The notes: generated by a model not told the origin, from the sequence alone. A stretch of 64,000 nucleotides of DNA from Owenia fusiformis (GCA_903813345.2 CAIIXF020000008.1:10259278-10323277); one strand, 5' to 3'. Counted from the stretch's first letter, positions 30,674-44,900 are shown. A program made the numbers and translations.

Positions 30674-30938
30674 TTTATCCTATACCAAATAGAGTTTCCA
30701 GGGGCATATGGCCATTTCAAAAGTTCAAGGTGTAAAAATAAACAAATTATTCATATGCAAAGTCATTTTATTGCATTACCAGAAGCGGGAAGATATGCAC
30801 CGGAAGCGGGAAGATATGCACCGAAGCGGGAGATATGGCGGGAGATATGGAGGTTCTGGATACGGAAACCTCAAAATCAGTATACGGGATATATCTTACC
30901 AACTTATCTCCCTAAAACTCTACTTGGCATAGGATAAA
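30674..30938. mobile_element. TTTATNCNATA-TIR element M1
   Basis: The 265-bp unit has 24-bp inverted ends (TTTATCCTATACCAAATAGA and its mirror TACTTGGCATAGGATAAA) with two mismatches. It starts three bases after palindrome H1. Inside are tandem GGAAGCGGGAAGATATGCACC copies. Confidence 0.8.
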
Positions 30939-30943
30939 TGGTT

Positions 30944-31195
30944 TTATAACATACCTATGATGATGTACAGTGCAAAGTGTACACAAGACAGCGGGCCAAT
31001 ATAAGTTTTGAAAAGCCCGCGCCCGCTAACTTTCTGATTGGTCAAGGCGCTGACGTCATAACAAATCAATCGAAGATAAAACTGCGCGAGCAATTTTTCT
31101 AAACTCATTTCAATCATTTTCAAACCATTTGTTTGTCAATTCTATAAGAAAACAGTACTCTCTGACCAGTCTACATCATCATAGGTATGTTATAA
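30944..31195. mobile_element. TTATAACATACC-TIR element M2
   Basis: The 252-bp unit has perfect 24-bp inverted ends (TTATAACATACCTATGATGA... / ...TCATAGGTATGTTATAA). It lies five bases from M1 and five bases from palindrome H2. Confidence 0.8.
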
Positions 31196-31200
31196 ATCGT

Positions 31201-31313
31201 TTATGTCACTATCGTGGCACATATCCCCTCGGTTCTCAGAGATCAATGTCCCTCCCAAGGTCGGGCCATATATCACTGAGACCTCGGGCATATATGCCAC
31301 GATAGTGACATAA
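31201..31313. repeat. Long palindrome H2
   Basis: Arms of about 45 bp begin TTATGTCACTATCGTGGCA and end TGCCACGATAGTGACATAA, with a Cys-like GAGG/CCTC-rich inner part. Confidence 0.8.
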
Positions 31314-32138
31314 CCTCTAAATATTCCTCCTTGTAATCACAGGATAATCTTAATGTGGGATGATCAAGTAGTTGTTGACAGTAATGTATAAAATAAGTGA
31401 TCATTGAATATGTAATATATATAATACTGTATATATATTAATATATACATATATGTAGATAGAGAGAGGAGTATAATAAACTAATGATGAGTCAGGGCTC
31501 AGAATGCTTATTAGGTAAATCATCACTGACTTACAGACTAACATACACCTACAAATTAAGGCTCTTTTGAACTTATTTTCTATGTATTTAAATGGACCTA
31601 ATTGTGATGTTTCTTATGTACCAGACTGACTGTATATCTGATCTGTTGACTGTATTCAGTAGTAATTAACAGGTAACTCATCTAATAACTAACTGAATTG
31701 TACAAGTGTTTATATTTACGTGCTCAGTAGTAATTAGGACTTGATACTTACCTGGGCAAACCTGGGATTACCTGGGAGTATGCCCCCAAGTAAAGAACTG
31801 ACACATCATCAAATTACTTCTTATAAATTGTACCTTGAATGGGCATACTATGATGTTGAGCTCTTTTATGAGTAATCTACAGTCTATGCGCTGTTTGGGA
31901 AAGATACATCTTGGATTTCAAAGGTATGAAGTTTTTGTACTGAAAATGAAATTGGTAAGCAAGCTAGAAGAAAGTTTTTTCTTCCAGCATTCATATTTGA
32001 TAATCCATTGGATATTTTGATGTGAAAGACTACAACAATTATCAACTGAATCAGTTTCGTTTTATATGTTCACAATTATGTTACAGAAATATATAGATTG
32101 TAGATTCAGTGGTCCGGAGTAACATGCTCAGTTTATAC
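31314..32138. other. Intergenic, no gene recognised
   Basis: AT-rich, with an AT-repeat-like tract around 31410-31460. Confidence 0.45.
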
Positions 32139-32795
32139 TGGGTGTCCATAATGACCAGATTATATAGCAATCTGACAACCAAATAGAAGTTACAGGGTGT
32201 CCATAATGACCAGATTATATATTAATCTGACAACCAAATAGAAGTTACAGGGTGTCCATAATGACCAGATTATATAGCAATCTGACAACCAAATAGAAGT
32301 TACAGGCTGTCCATAATGACCAGATTATATATTAATCTGACAACCAAATAGAAGTTACAGGCTGTCCATAATGACCAGATTATATATTAATCTGACAACC
32401 AAATAGAAGTTACAGGGTGTCCATAATGACCAGATTATATATTAATCTGACAACCAAATAGAAGTTACAGGGTGTCCATAATGACCAGATTATATATTAA
32501 TCTGACAACCAAATAGAAGTTACAGGGTGTCCATAATGACCAGATTATATAGCAATCTGACAACCAACTAGAAGTTACAGGGTGTCCATAATGACCAGAT
32601 TATATTGCAATCTGACAACCAACTAGAAGTTACAGGGTGTCCATAATGACCAGATTATATAGCAATCTGACAACCAAATAGAAGTTACAGGGTGTCCATA
32701 ATGACCAGATTATATAGCAATCTGACAACCAAATAGAAGTTACAGGGTGTCCATAATGACCAGATTATATAGCAATTTGACAACCAAATAGAAGT
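32139..32795 (+). repeat. 55-bp tandem array, 12 copies
   Basis: Unit GTGTCCATAATGACCAGATT...CAATCTGACAACCAAATAGAAGTTACAGG, nearly identical between copies. Two variants (TATAGCAATC and TATATTAATC) alternate in blocks. There are no spacers, so it is a minisatellite. Confidence 0.95.
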
Positions 32796-32861
32796 TTTAA
32801 AACATGTTCCAATTATGATTAAAAATGCCAATAATTTGCTTATCAATCTAGAATTATTTTA

Positions 32862-32925
32862 TCTTTTATTGACTCTTTAGATGTCATATCATGACTGAAA
32901 AATCTTTATGGCTATTACTATTATA
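32862..32925 (-). mobile_element. Solo LINE 3' tail
   Basis: The minus strand carries TGACATCTAAAGAGTCAATA followed by AAAGATA, the same 3' UTR end as the LINE at 12145-13142. Only the last 60 bp or so are present. Confidence 0.7.
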
Positions 32926-33787
32926 TATAAAGATTACGACGGCATGTGATCTAGAATTGGCTGTTGAAGAGAGAGGGGAAGGGCAGATAGGCAGTCATTA
33001 TGAAACAACCTATATAGTATCATGACCACTCTATTGCTATCTTCAGCAACTAATATTATTATATTTTTTTATGTTTTTGTTCAGCTGTTAGTACATATTT
33101 CACTATAGGATGATGTGGTTTTGGCTTTCTGGAATGTTTGTATGATAGACATGCACATCATTAATGGTAAAATAAACTAATAAAAATAAGAACTGTACTC
33201 CGGGCATTTGGTAGATTTTCAGGAATATCAGCAATCAGCTAAAAGTATGCTTAAGGGTCCTCTTATCAATATGGAGTCACAAGAGGTTATATGCATAGAT
33301 TTTTATAAATGGTTTCAAGCGATAGATACTTTTATCCTCTCTGAAGAAATATAAAAGCAGAGATTTGGGGAAAGTACAAAATATATGAATTTTGTTATGT
33401 TCCCATCACTACTTTACGTTACCACATCCTGTGGACTATATCTTGTTTCTTGTTTCATATTCGAGGAAGTAAAGTGTAGCTGAAGTCAGTCTACGGAGAG
33501 ATTCTGTAATCCTTGGAATATGTATAAATCATTGAGATCATCATATATGTTCTTGATGATTGAATATGCATGTTTTTGAATGCCAATCAATCGATCAATC
33601 AATTAACATTTTTGCAATTTGGACATAACATTGAAAAGGAAATCAAAATCAATTATCACATTAACAATGTCAAGTTGTATCTGTGTTGATACAAACATTG
33701 ATTATTTATATCAATAATGTATTTATAGTACTGTATTTCCTTTGTATTGTAATATGAATTTAATTTGTTTTTTATTTGTACTTTCAG
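32926..33787. other. Upstream flank or 5' intron of the SIPA1L-like gene
   Basis: AT-rich with no repeat identified. It ends in a pyrimidine-rich TTTGTACTTTCAG acceptor at 33787. Confidence 0.4.
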
Positions 33788-34233
33788 ACTTAATAGACTG
33801 ATTCATAAGCTGCAAAGAACAAAGATACTCATACAGATACAGGATTAAATAGGATGGTTAAAGAAGTATCTGTAGTTTGTTAAACATTGGAAGCTAGCTG
33901 AGAGATTTGATCTTAGAATTATTTATTTATATATTAGAACTGGATGTACCGAATTCTCCCAATTTTGCAATTACTATTTTGGAGATCGTGATACGTTAAA
34001 ATATAGAATAATGGGCAAAGACGTTTTAATCAAACCTAGCTTAACGCATATAACAGTGTAATTTGCTGCTCATATGAATGCAAATAACGAAGCCTGGATT
34101 ACGCCACAATACTATGAATGAGTCTCCTGGCAGCATTGTATTTCTGCTGTAAATTGTTAGTTCTTGATATCTTGTCATTATAATATGGAAATGTGATCAT
34201 GTAGAAATTGGAGAATACCATATTGGATATGAC
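33788..34233 (+). other. 5' UTR part of the first coding exon, SIPA1L-like gene
   Basis: A good splice acceptor (TACTTTCAG) precedes 33788 and the sequence runs without another splice signal to the ATG at 34234. A further upstream non-coding exon and promoter are implied, but I could not locate them. Confidence 0.5.
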
Positions 34234-35953
34234 ATGACTGATAGTCATCTGCCATCAGCAGAAACCAGGGGCCATCAACTACCAGAAAAACAGCATCAGA
34301 AGCCCCGGACAGACGTGATCAGACGACGTGCAATGCAGGCAGCAGAGTATTACCATAATCAGATCGTGAGTGCTTCGCACGGCTCTCGGTCCAACACTGG
34401 AGAGAAACATAGACAACCTTCATCACAATCCCAGTCGCAACATAATAATAAACCAGACACATATACCTCACACGCAACATACTCACCTGCAGATGTACAT
34501 AATGGGGATGATGAGTTAGGACATGATGTGAAGAGAACCCCAGAAGCTCTCAGAGTTGGAGTAACTGCTGCATCATCTGATTCATTCTACAGGGCTAAAC
34601 TTAAGCAAGGCTTCTTTGATCTTAGGAACTCATATAATGAGAAAATAGCGAGACAGCGGAAGGAGAAGGCCAGCAAGGAAGGTCTGCCTAGTTATGACAG
34701 AGGCAAGGAGAAAACCTCTAGGGAAGTACGCCCACATAATTATGAACAAAGCAAGGATAAAACATCCAGGGAAATTGGGCCACCCAGTTATGAGCAAGCT
34801 GCAGCAAGAATGGCTCTGAGACAGGATATGTCAGGAACTGATACCTCCAGTAGTGGGGTAAGCAGTCGAGGAAGTGGAATACACGCCATCTCTACACTTG
34901 ATAGGAATGAGGTCTCTAGGAGTAATAATAGTCTAAATCTGGATTATATAGATACAGATGTTGGTGATGGAGGTATTACCCATGATGCCCCAGTCATCCA
35001 GCCACAAACTACTAGTCCTTTACATAGAAAGTATGGAAGTGCAAATTCTCTGGATCAGCTAGGACCTCCTCCTCAGGCGGAAAGTTTCTTTGCTATGCTG
35101 CAGAATTATAAAAATCAAACTGAATCTATCGATCAAAGGAGTCATGCTCCGCCCCAAATGCGAGACATTTTTCGCGGGAATATAGAAACTGCTAAAGCCA
35201 CACCTCCTTCCTCTAATGTTGCCAATGGTAGTGCCACAAATGATCAAGCAATTCCTAATTTAACAGATCACACTGATGCCTCATCTAGTCCCAAACTAAA
35301 AAATAAATCAATGAAACATAAAGATCGCAAAACTAGAGCCAAATCCATGAATGATGGTGCGGGGCTTTTCAAAAAGCTACGTGGTGGTAAAAGTGAAGAT
35401 GCAAACAAAATGGACAGTATTATAAACACAGACTTACATGGTAAATCTGAGGAGGACATTATTAAGCGAAAAGCATTCACTCATTTCGATTGCCAAAGTG
35501 TAGGTGTTAGCCTCAATGAGGTGATCAAATCAAGGAACTACTTAGCAAAGCGGCGGAATACTAAAACTGGTGCTTCGGCTGCATCAAGACTCAATAGCTC
35601 TGACAGAGTGGAGGAATCTGGTGATGATGACTCAAACGATGAAGGGGATGGCAAAAATAATAATTTATTACAAAGTTGCTCATATTTTAGAAATGAACTC
35701 GGTGGTGAGGAAGCAAGAGTTGTATCCCTAAATCGACTAACAGCCACCCGACGAGTCCAACAACTCTTGGGTAGTAAACATTTAGAGTTAAGTAGCCTCA
35801 TTAGAAAGCCTTATTGTAATGGAGTCGCTATATTAGACTCATCATTTAGTCCAACTGGGAGCCAGGAATCTACCATAGTGACTTACAGGGGACATGTTGT
35901 TGAACACGTGGACCATGGTGCCTTCTACTACAGACATTTCTTCTTTGGCCAAG
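34234..35953 (+). CDS. SIPA1L: SIPA1L-like exon 1 (N-terminal region)
   Basis: Encodes residues 1-573 from an ATG, mostly low-complexity Ser/Lys/Gln sequence with three tandem KEKTSRE/PSYEQ-like repeats (about 155-190). Family blocks such as [13 protein letters not shown], the basic [18 protein letters not shown] and [12 protein letters not shown] occur towards its end. Donor CAAG|GTAAGG, phase 1; the ORF read-through beyond 35953 is intron. Confidence 0.9.
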
Positions 35954-38900
35954 GTAAGGTATTAGATAGCAGTATGTTGTCTCCCTTTTTAGTTCGCTCA
36001 TCCAGGGGTTTCACTAGAATTTCTCACAACAAGCTAAATAAATGAAAACAACAGGCAAAATTAATGAAAATCATAAATTTATCACGGAAAGTCCTTTAAA
36101 ACAACAGGTGAATTTGTGAAAACAACCTGTGAAAATTGCCTGTTGCCTGGTGCTAATGAAACCCCTGCTCATCCTAGTTTTACTTTCAACAGACCGCAGA
36201 GTTGGTCTTGACCAACAGATGTGCAGAATCTTGAATTTTGGTCAATTTCTGCTGATTCAATCTATAAATTCTCTTAAAGTTTATAAATAATCATCAGTCT
36301 TAACTTAATGTTACTCAGCAGTGCAATATGCTCAAAAGGCCACAAAAATATTTCAAAATGGTTTCCAGTTTTTTTTTAATTTGTGACATGACTACTTCTA
36401 TGGTTGGTGGGGGAAAGACTTTGACATTCATATTTTGGTCATATTTATCTTATTTTTCATCTAAAACTGTAATCCAACAAGCAGAATTGGCCTTTTCACT
36501 TGCATATAATATTACTTAGTTTAATGACAGTGAGGGGGGTATATATGTAAACTTGATGCAACACTTACGGCTCTCATTAGAAAATCTAGATTCCAAAAAA
36601 TGACATCATATCATTTCAGTTACTGTTGCATTTTACGATATTACCACTCCCATATCGAGTATAGAGTTTTCTATAAAATATTGATGATTATCCACTAATT
36701 ATTATGTCAAAATAAATACTTGTCAAAGATAGGTTTTGTTCATAGCATTAGACAATAATGTCAGTAGATTACTCTGCAGGGCCTGCCAGTCTCTATTCAA
36801 AGTGGTGAGATCCCTGGTACTCTTTTGTATTGCTTTTGTAAAGTTTGATCAATCAATTCCCAAGATTTTATTTGAATAGAATATTAAGGATGTTCTGGGA
36901 CATGTTTTTTACATATGACATTGTCCCCTCAAGTATGTTCTCCTAGAGTGAATATAATATTCTCATTTTTAACAAGTCTCACTAAAGTTGGCTGAAATAT
37001 GATTATTTTCATCAATGGATACAAGCTCATTTTAGAGAAATATTGGTGGGTGCCTAGCCAAAATTAAGACCATGGTCTCTAGGAAATAATAACCCCAGTA
37101 TTTTAATAGACTAGATGCGAGTAGAAATAATCTTGATTTACGTCATTTAAAATAACCATAACAATTCAGTCAAACTGATGTCATATTTGGAATCTACATG
37201 TAAAATTACACTTAGAAATGTGGTTTTGGAAAGAGTTTATCAACTTTGAAAATTTAATTTTCTTTGAAAATGTGACTTCTACGTCGGGGAGATTCCCCAC
37301 AGACCCCATGTTGTAAAACCACAAAAAGTGAAATATGTTTTTTTGTGTTGGGCAGATGATATTTTCTTTTACTGGACATATTTTCATTTGTATAACTATC
37401 ACATACATTAGGGTAATATGAAAAGTGAACCACTAAAACTGATGAATATTCAAGTTTAAGGGAATTTTGTAATACCCTGCCATGTTATTTCCCATGAATC
37501 AGCCACGTGGTGGTGAAACGGTTAACTACTTTCTCGCATCTGAGTAATTGTGTGTATGTATGAATCAGTCTACAAATACAGTCCAATGCACATATTACAA
37601 AATAAGTGAAATGCCAGTTTCAGTTCACCATATATTTGTGAAGCAATGTATTAAACTGAATTCATCTAACATTGAAATAATCAAGCAATTCATATGTCAG
37701 ATCCGTCTCTATTAAGTATGATATATTTTTCTATATCTTTATGAACAAGTTCTAATAGATCATCCTTCTTTGAGACATTTCCATTTTATTGCTAATGTAG
37801 CTGTATAGACATTTTCTTTTATGATTTTATAACAGACATAACTATACATGGTTTATGTTCAAGAAATGATCCAGTCAGATTATATCTACTGTGTTTGAAG
37901 GGACTCAACTTATGTTGCCTTACTAGAAACATTTCAAAAATTAAAACAGTAGTATAGTCACAACAACAGGGACACCCATAAGGCCACTGGTGATTGGGTT
38001 CCTCGTGCAGAACATGTTAATATACAATCTTATTTTTGCAACAACATTTTATACAAAAGCAACATCAACTTATAATTTTACATGAATTTTATCAAGCTTA
38101 GATTTACAGAAAAGAAGGTATAAATTATCATATTCCATTATAGTGTACAATTTGTTATGATCTTATTTTACTGATTTTATAGCATACATAGAGGATATCC
38201 TATGATTTATGAGTGATATGATTTTTATCCACGAATGGATATGATATCTGCACGAGCGAGCGTAGCGAGAGAGTGCAGATATCAATATCCATGAGTGGAT
38301 TAAAATCATTTCACGAGTAAATCATAGGATGTTCTTTTTATTCCATAGTTAAAGCCATCATCAGAATTGTCGGAAATTAAATGATTTAATTCGAATTTTC
38401 CAAACGATCCGGTGATATTGACACTTAGCCTCGTTTTGAGTCTGGAGTAGCAAAAATCCATCAATCATAGCATACGACGCCGTATGTCATGGCTAAAACA
38501 CCGTATGCTATGGTTAAGTGAAAATTTGTCAAAAATATCATATTTTACCACTGATTACAAAAATACTGTTTTTATTTTTACATGTTATCCTCTGAATATC
38601 ATGCTAACTATGGAATAAATAGAGATTATCCTATATGAGGTTCAGGATATTGGGATTACCCCGAGGCCAATATAATATATTTGCCCGAGGGCCGCAGGTC
38701 CCGAGGGAAAATATATTATATTGACCAAGGGATAATCCCAATATCCTGAACCGACTATAGGATAATATGTTTATCCCATACCAATCTTGGTCATCTGGTT
38801 CACATTGTTCAATCGTGGAAATATTTTAGAATATTCATGTCCAGTTTTGTTTTCTTGGCCGTGGGCGGATTTTTCTGTTCTCTCAAATATTCCCACATCT

Positions 38901-41900
38901 ATTATCTCGAATGTTTTAAGTGGATGCTCCTTCCCTTTTTTAAACCATCAAACAGATCCCGATTGTCTGTGTTTTCTCCATTGTCGTTTACAGTCATTAC
39001 GCGAACGTTACAAATTATGAACAAATATACGAGCGGCGATTATGACGTAGCGGGCAGATATACTATATCTGCCCGCTCGGAGCGGGACGTAAAGCTATAT
39101 CTGCCCGCTGATGAAAATATAAGTTTTTACAAACCGGCTTTATGTACCTGTAACACGTCCAAGTATGGGATAAATAGAGATTATCCTATATGAGGTTCAG
39201 GATATTGGGATTATCCCGAGGCCAATATAATATATTTGCCCGAGGGCCGCAGGTCCTGAGGGAAAATATATTATATTGGCCAAGGGATAATCCCAATATC
39301 CTGAACCGACTATAGGATAATATGTTTATCCCATACCAATCTTGGTCATCTGGTTCACATTGTTCAATCGTGGAAATATTTTAGAATATTCATGTCCAGT
39401 TTTGTTTTCTTGGCCGTGGGCGGATTTTCCTGTTCTCTCAAATATTCCCACATTTATTTTCTCGAATTTTTTGATTGATTAAGTGGATGCTCCTTCCCTT
39501 TTTTAAACCATCAAACAGATCCCGATTGTCTGTGTTTTCTCCATTGTCGTTTACAGTCATTACGCGAATGTTACAAATTATGAACAAACATGCGAGCGGC
39601 GATTATGACGTAGCGGGCAAATATACTATATCTGCCCGCTGGGAGTGGGACGTAAAGCTATATCTGCCCGCTGATGAAAATATAAGTTTTTACAAACCGG
39701 CTTTATGTACCTGTAACACGTCCAAGTATGGGATAAATGTATATATGTATATAGACTGTATATAATTAAATGTATATCAGATAGAGGTTTGGCTCCTTAA
39801 GGTAACGGGTATTGCATCATTTTATAAAAAAACATTGCAAAACATAATACCGATATCATTAATCAACGAGTCACGTTCCAAGATAACATATAATATGCCT
39901 CGTTGTAAATTGTCAGCTATTAAACCTTTGAGAATTATAGAAATCTGTAAATCACCGCACGTATATCACCTCTGTAATGCTGAATAAGCTGGTTATTATC
40001 TTACTTTAAAGAGAGGCCTTAGGGTTATTTATTAATTGGACAATTTTCCTGTTATCAGGTATCCCAGACTTGTATCAAATCTTACTTCATGTGAACCCCC
40101 CCCCCCCTTCCCATTTCCTAATGGCGTTATGAATAAAGTATATGTTTTTGGGGGGAGGGGGGTTGGAGGTAGTAATAGTCACTAGTCTACAATTTATGTT
40201 GAATATTTGCCTTTTTAACATCAAATCCTTACGTTATTTTAGATCATCAGAATTACTTTGGAATAGATGACAATTTAGGTCCCATTGCTGTCAGCATACG
40301 ACGAGAACGTAAAGATGATATAGAGGGCACTACAAAGGAATCATCCAATCAGCCACAATACCATTACAGAATTATAGTACGCACAAGTGAGGTGAGAAAA
40401 AATATTTAATGATTACAGTTCAATATTTTTTCTTATTATAAATTTGAACAAAAAATCTTAACATAAATGCAAGCTGTTACATTAATTGTAGATGTTTTAA
40501 AAAAACAGTTTTAGAGAAAGAAACTGTTCTTTGAATTTGTAGATTTATTTTATTTAATGATAAAAAAACATTTGTTTTAACATCGTACATCTTCAGACGA
40601 AGATGTAATTCTTATTCTACCTGATTAGCCCAGTTGGTATACTACAATGCTATATTTCAGTTGACCACAATCCGAGGCAGTATTACAGAAGATGCCCTCC
40701 CCACGTCCAGCAAGTTGAGTAACAGTAAGGGGATCCCACATAAAGAGATCCTGGAATATGCCGTCCCAGAAGTAATGACTAGCTGCCTCAAGGTTGCCAC
40801 ACAGGGTGTGAAGACTCAAGAGCAGTTGACAAAACTGGATGAACAGGGGGTGGGTAGTTGCAGTATTTTATGACATATGATATGATATGATATAAGTGAA
40901 AGGTTTCTCCTTTAGGAGACGATTGGGTGGATATTAGTGTGACTTCATATTTGTATACTTCATTTTGTTTTGGCATTGCATGTCGTTAAAAAATCAAACA
41001 ACTTGCTATAACTCTAACAACCAAAACATTAACAATTTATATATGTGGTATTGGTCTACGGTGCTTTTGTATCAATATACATCCTGAGAATTAAAGTTCT
41101 AATGGCTCATCTCATCACTGTCTTAAATTTGAATGTTCACTCAAATTTTCTCCTATTTTCAGATTACTAAGACATATAAGATTGGCATAATGTATTGTAA
41201 GGCTGGACAATCAACTGAAGAGGAAATGTATAATAATGGTAAGCAATAAAATAACAATGAAAAAATATGCAGCTTTGAAATATACAGTAAAACTAAAAGA
41301 GTTGTCTAATTCTAACTACTGGGACCAATCACAAGTGTTAGAAAAACTGGTGTTCACATTTCAAGGCCTCTTGAGAGATAACAAATTTGGAACCAAGGAA
41401 AACTTTGAGATTGAGATATATTACGATTAGAGAGGTTTTAGATCACGTTTTACTGTTTAAGATCACGTTTTACTGTACTCATAAACTGTACTCTTTAACA
41501 TGATTTTCTTTTCTGTTATTTATGGGAAGAATCAATTTTCTCACACCTGGATTTTTGATTTGAGTATTATTGATATTGGATTTTTATAATGGTGTTAGCT
41601 GTTAACAATGCATGTTATTAACATGATGTAACTGATGTGATCACATATCTCTGCCGATATAACACCATTCTGACACTGTTCCATTAACAAGCAATCAAAT
41701 AAATTTTAAGGGATCAGTGTTCTCCCCAGGATTTTTTCTCAAGTGGTTTCAAAATTCTTATTTTCACATTTAACACCATATTTTGTCAAAATCTATCTGT
41801 TTTTCATGATTTTCCTCATTTTCAAGTGTGTTCAAATGGATTCTTAGGTGGCTGCAAGCATATTATTAAAATCTGTGGATGCAGTGCCCACTTACTGTAA

Positions 41901-44900
41901 TGCTGGGGAGAACACTTGTGATGTTTTATAATCTGTGTTAGTGCACCAAATTATGACTGCATATTGCATTGCCAATAATGTATTCTTGATTGCATCTCTA
42001 TTCCAGAAGTAACAGGTCCAGCATTTGAAGAATTCCTCAGCCTAATGGGGGATAAGGTCAAGCTCTCTGGATTCCAGAAATATAGAGGTGGTCTTGATAA
42101 CAAAAGTAAGCTTATTATATACCTTCTGTTCAATTTCATATTCAATTTTTAACAATATCTCTCTATATCATCTCTATGATTTAATGTATGTTTTGCTTTT
42201 GACACTTTTCAGCTTAATAAAACAATTATTTGTTTGCAATTACAAATATGTATTATGTACACTTTTTCTTATTAAAAGCCCCTTTATGAGTTGCCCTGGT
42301 AATACATTTGTTTGTTTCTTTGTTTCAGCTGACTCCACTGGGACCCACTCCCTATATAAATCCATGAATGATTATGAGATTATGTACCATGTCTCCACTA
42401 TGCTACCTCTAACACCCAATAACAGACAACAGGTATGTATCATCATAGAGGTGTCATTATAAGGGTGTCAGTATAGCATTGTTAATATAATGGTGTCAAC
42501 TGACACCATTATCATCTCAGGCAAAGCTCAGTGCAGTCAATGAAGAGTCAACTTGAGGGGTTATTATTATAAGGGTGTCAGTTAAGCAGTAGCAGTGCTA
42601 ATCAGGGTAGTCAGCAGACGTCATTGTCATCGCCATTTAAGTCAGGCCTAGCTAGCTCAGTGCAATCAGTTTAGAGTCCACCTGACCTGTTAACATTTCT
42701 ACTTCCTCATACATTTACCTGTTAATTAATTGAGAGACTTCTCATCTTCTAACACCTTGATATGTTATTCATCGATCAGGTTCTGTGATACCTGTCTGCT
42801 GTAAAATAATCTTTTGAGTTGTTAATTTTTTTAATGTTGATGTTATCCTGTTTGCAATTGCCGACTCATCTCTGATCAGAGAAAATTGATACTGATAAAT
42901 TATCAAAAATATGCTTTTAAAAAATATTCAAAATTCATCCTAGAGGGTATTTTCTTGGGCTTTGATTGTACATCCCATTATTTGTTGTGTCCTTGAACAA
43001 TTTAAAGTCATTAGGTTGTGTTTTTCTTTATTTTGCAAAACATTATGTGTATGATATATTCCATTCCTCTTATTAAAAGTGACTAGCATTATAAGGATCA
43101 ATTTTCCTGCTCTTTACTGGACTTTGAATTACCTGAACCATCAGATCCCTAAAATTTGTTATTTGACATGATGCTTTGTTCTTCATATTTGAATCTTAAC
43201 AAAAAACATAATTCTATTACATTTGGCAAATAGGTGTCCCTAGCTTTTACTTTGTCTGTTTACAATGACCCGAAGCATTACATGGTTGCGATATTTGCAT
43301 AATATACGGAGTAAAATATAAAGTGAAGCTTACGTTATTAAATTTCAGTCTTAATTTCTCTTTCTGAAACCATTCTGATGTGAAACTGACATACACATCA
43401 ATCTAACAAATTGCGTCATTAGTACTCTTATAATAGCTTTATTCTCCTTTCTCTCTCTCGGTTCATAATTAAGCCTTGACAGGAGAGATGAAGTTCATTT
43501 GATAGATCTTGATTTAAAAATAGCATTTCCTGGTAGTATTTCATCTTGTGTGTCAATGTTAAATCTATTCTCACTGCGGATGTAAGGTCGGCTGTGTTGC
43601 ATAAATTACACTAGATTACGGAATGATGTCATAAAGGCAGGTTCTAAAAATTCTCATTTTCCTGCCTTAAGCAGATCAAACAAAACAAATATGTTTGATG
43701 ACTAGAGAAGTTATAAAGCTTATTAGCATGTACTGGGCATCATTGTTATTGATTCAGTTGTTCTTAATTATTGTTTTATTTGTTTGTATCATCATAAGGC
43801 TTCAGATCAAAGTTGAAATTGATCATCTGTTATGATCGAAAGATTTTCTAGATTCATGAAATCATCCTTGATTGTTGCTGTAAAGGAACTTTTTCCAGGC
43901 TGTTTTCAGGATATGAAAATCACAAATTTGGAGCAATAGTAGAAAAATGTGTCTATGCTCATTGTATGCTATATTATTCAAATTATGTTTGGTTATTAGT
44001 GATAATCCTGGTTCTAGTCTCTATTATGTCTCTAACTTTTTTGTGACAGCGGTCTGTGGTTGGTGTTTTTGGAATCCAGCATCTGTAATATGTCATCTAT
44101 AACAAATGGTTAGGTGGTGAGATTTTGTATGTTAATGCCTTGTTTTAAATATGAATTCGTTAATTTTATCTGCTTTGTATTAGCTGTTTACCTTTAAACC
44201 TATTTTCAGCTTCTACGTAAACGACACATTGGGAATGATATTGTGACAATCGTCTTTCAAGAGCCAGGAGCATTGCCATTTACTGCCAAATCTGTAAGAT
44301 CTCATTTCCAACATGTCTTCATCATTGTACAAGTGCACAATCCATGCTCCCCCAACGTACAGTACAGGTGAGTCTGACCTTTAGTTGACCTTGACCTTGG
44401 TAGTTTAGAGAATGGTGTCATTCAGTTGGAAACTAAGACTGCCTTGGAAGGTTGTTACTTTGAACTCTTATAATTGAATCATACAAAATAACATTAAAGC
44501 CTTGCCGGTATATTGTTATTGTATAAGGCTCATGTTAAATTCTAGCATTTTCAGAATAAAGGTAATTTGAGAATTCATGAAAATTGTATCGTCACATATT
44601 TAACATTTTAGAAGAAATGTCTTTTAAAGTGACATTATTAGTATAATTAGTTCAAAAATGGATGTAAGTAGATGTAATAATCTGTTGTTTTTGTGTTGTA
44701 GTGTTGCTGTAACCAGATCCAAAGATGTCCCTCCATTTGGCCCTCCTATACCTGAAGGTGCAATGTTCTCTAAGTCACAGCAGTTTGCAGATTTTCTACT
44801 TGTCAAAGGTATGAGGGGTTCTCATCTTTCCAGGAGTCACCTATTTGTTCTCATTAACGATATATTGCATATTACATGTTCAAGATTAGTTTTGAACAGG

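Noticed and set aside
30620-30937. 105-codon ORF at 30.6 kb
   Set aside because: Lies across palindrome H1 and element M1, with repeats of the unit encoded in it.
32139-32795. CRISPR-like regular array
   Set aside because: Units are contiguous with no variable spacers and the genome is animal; it is a minisatellite.
35954-36045. Read-through of exon 1 to a stop at 36045
   Set aside because: A strong donor at 35953/35954 and perfect phase with the conserved exon 2 show this is intron.
38787-39765. Two similar ORFs of 96-118 codons
   Set aside because: They are the same frame of the duplicated M4/M5 elements; the similarity comes from tandem duplication, not a gene family.
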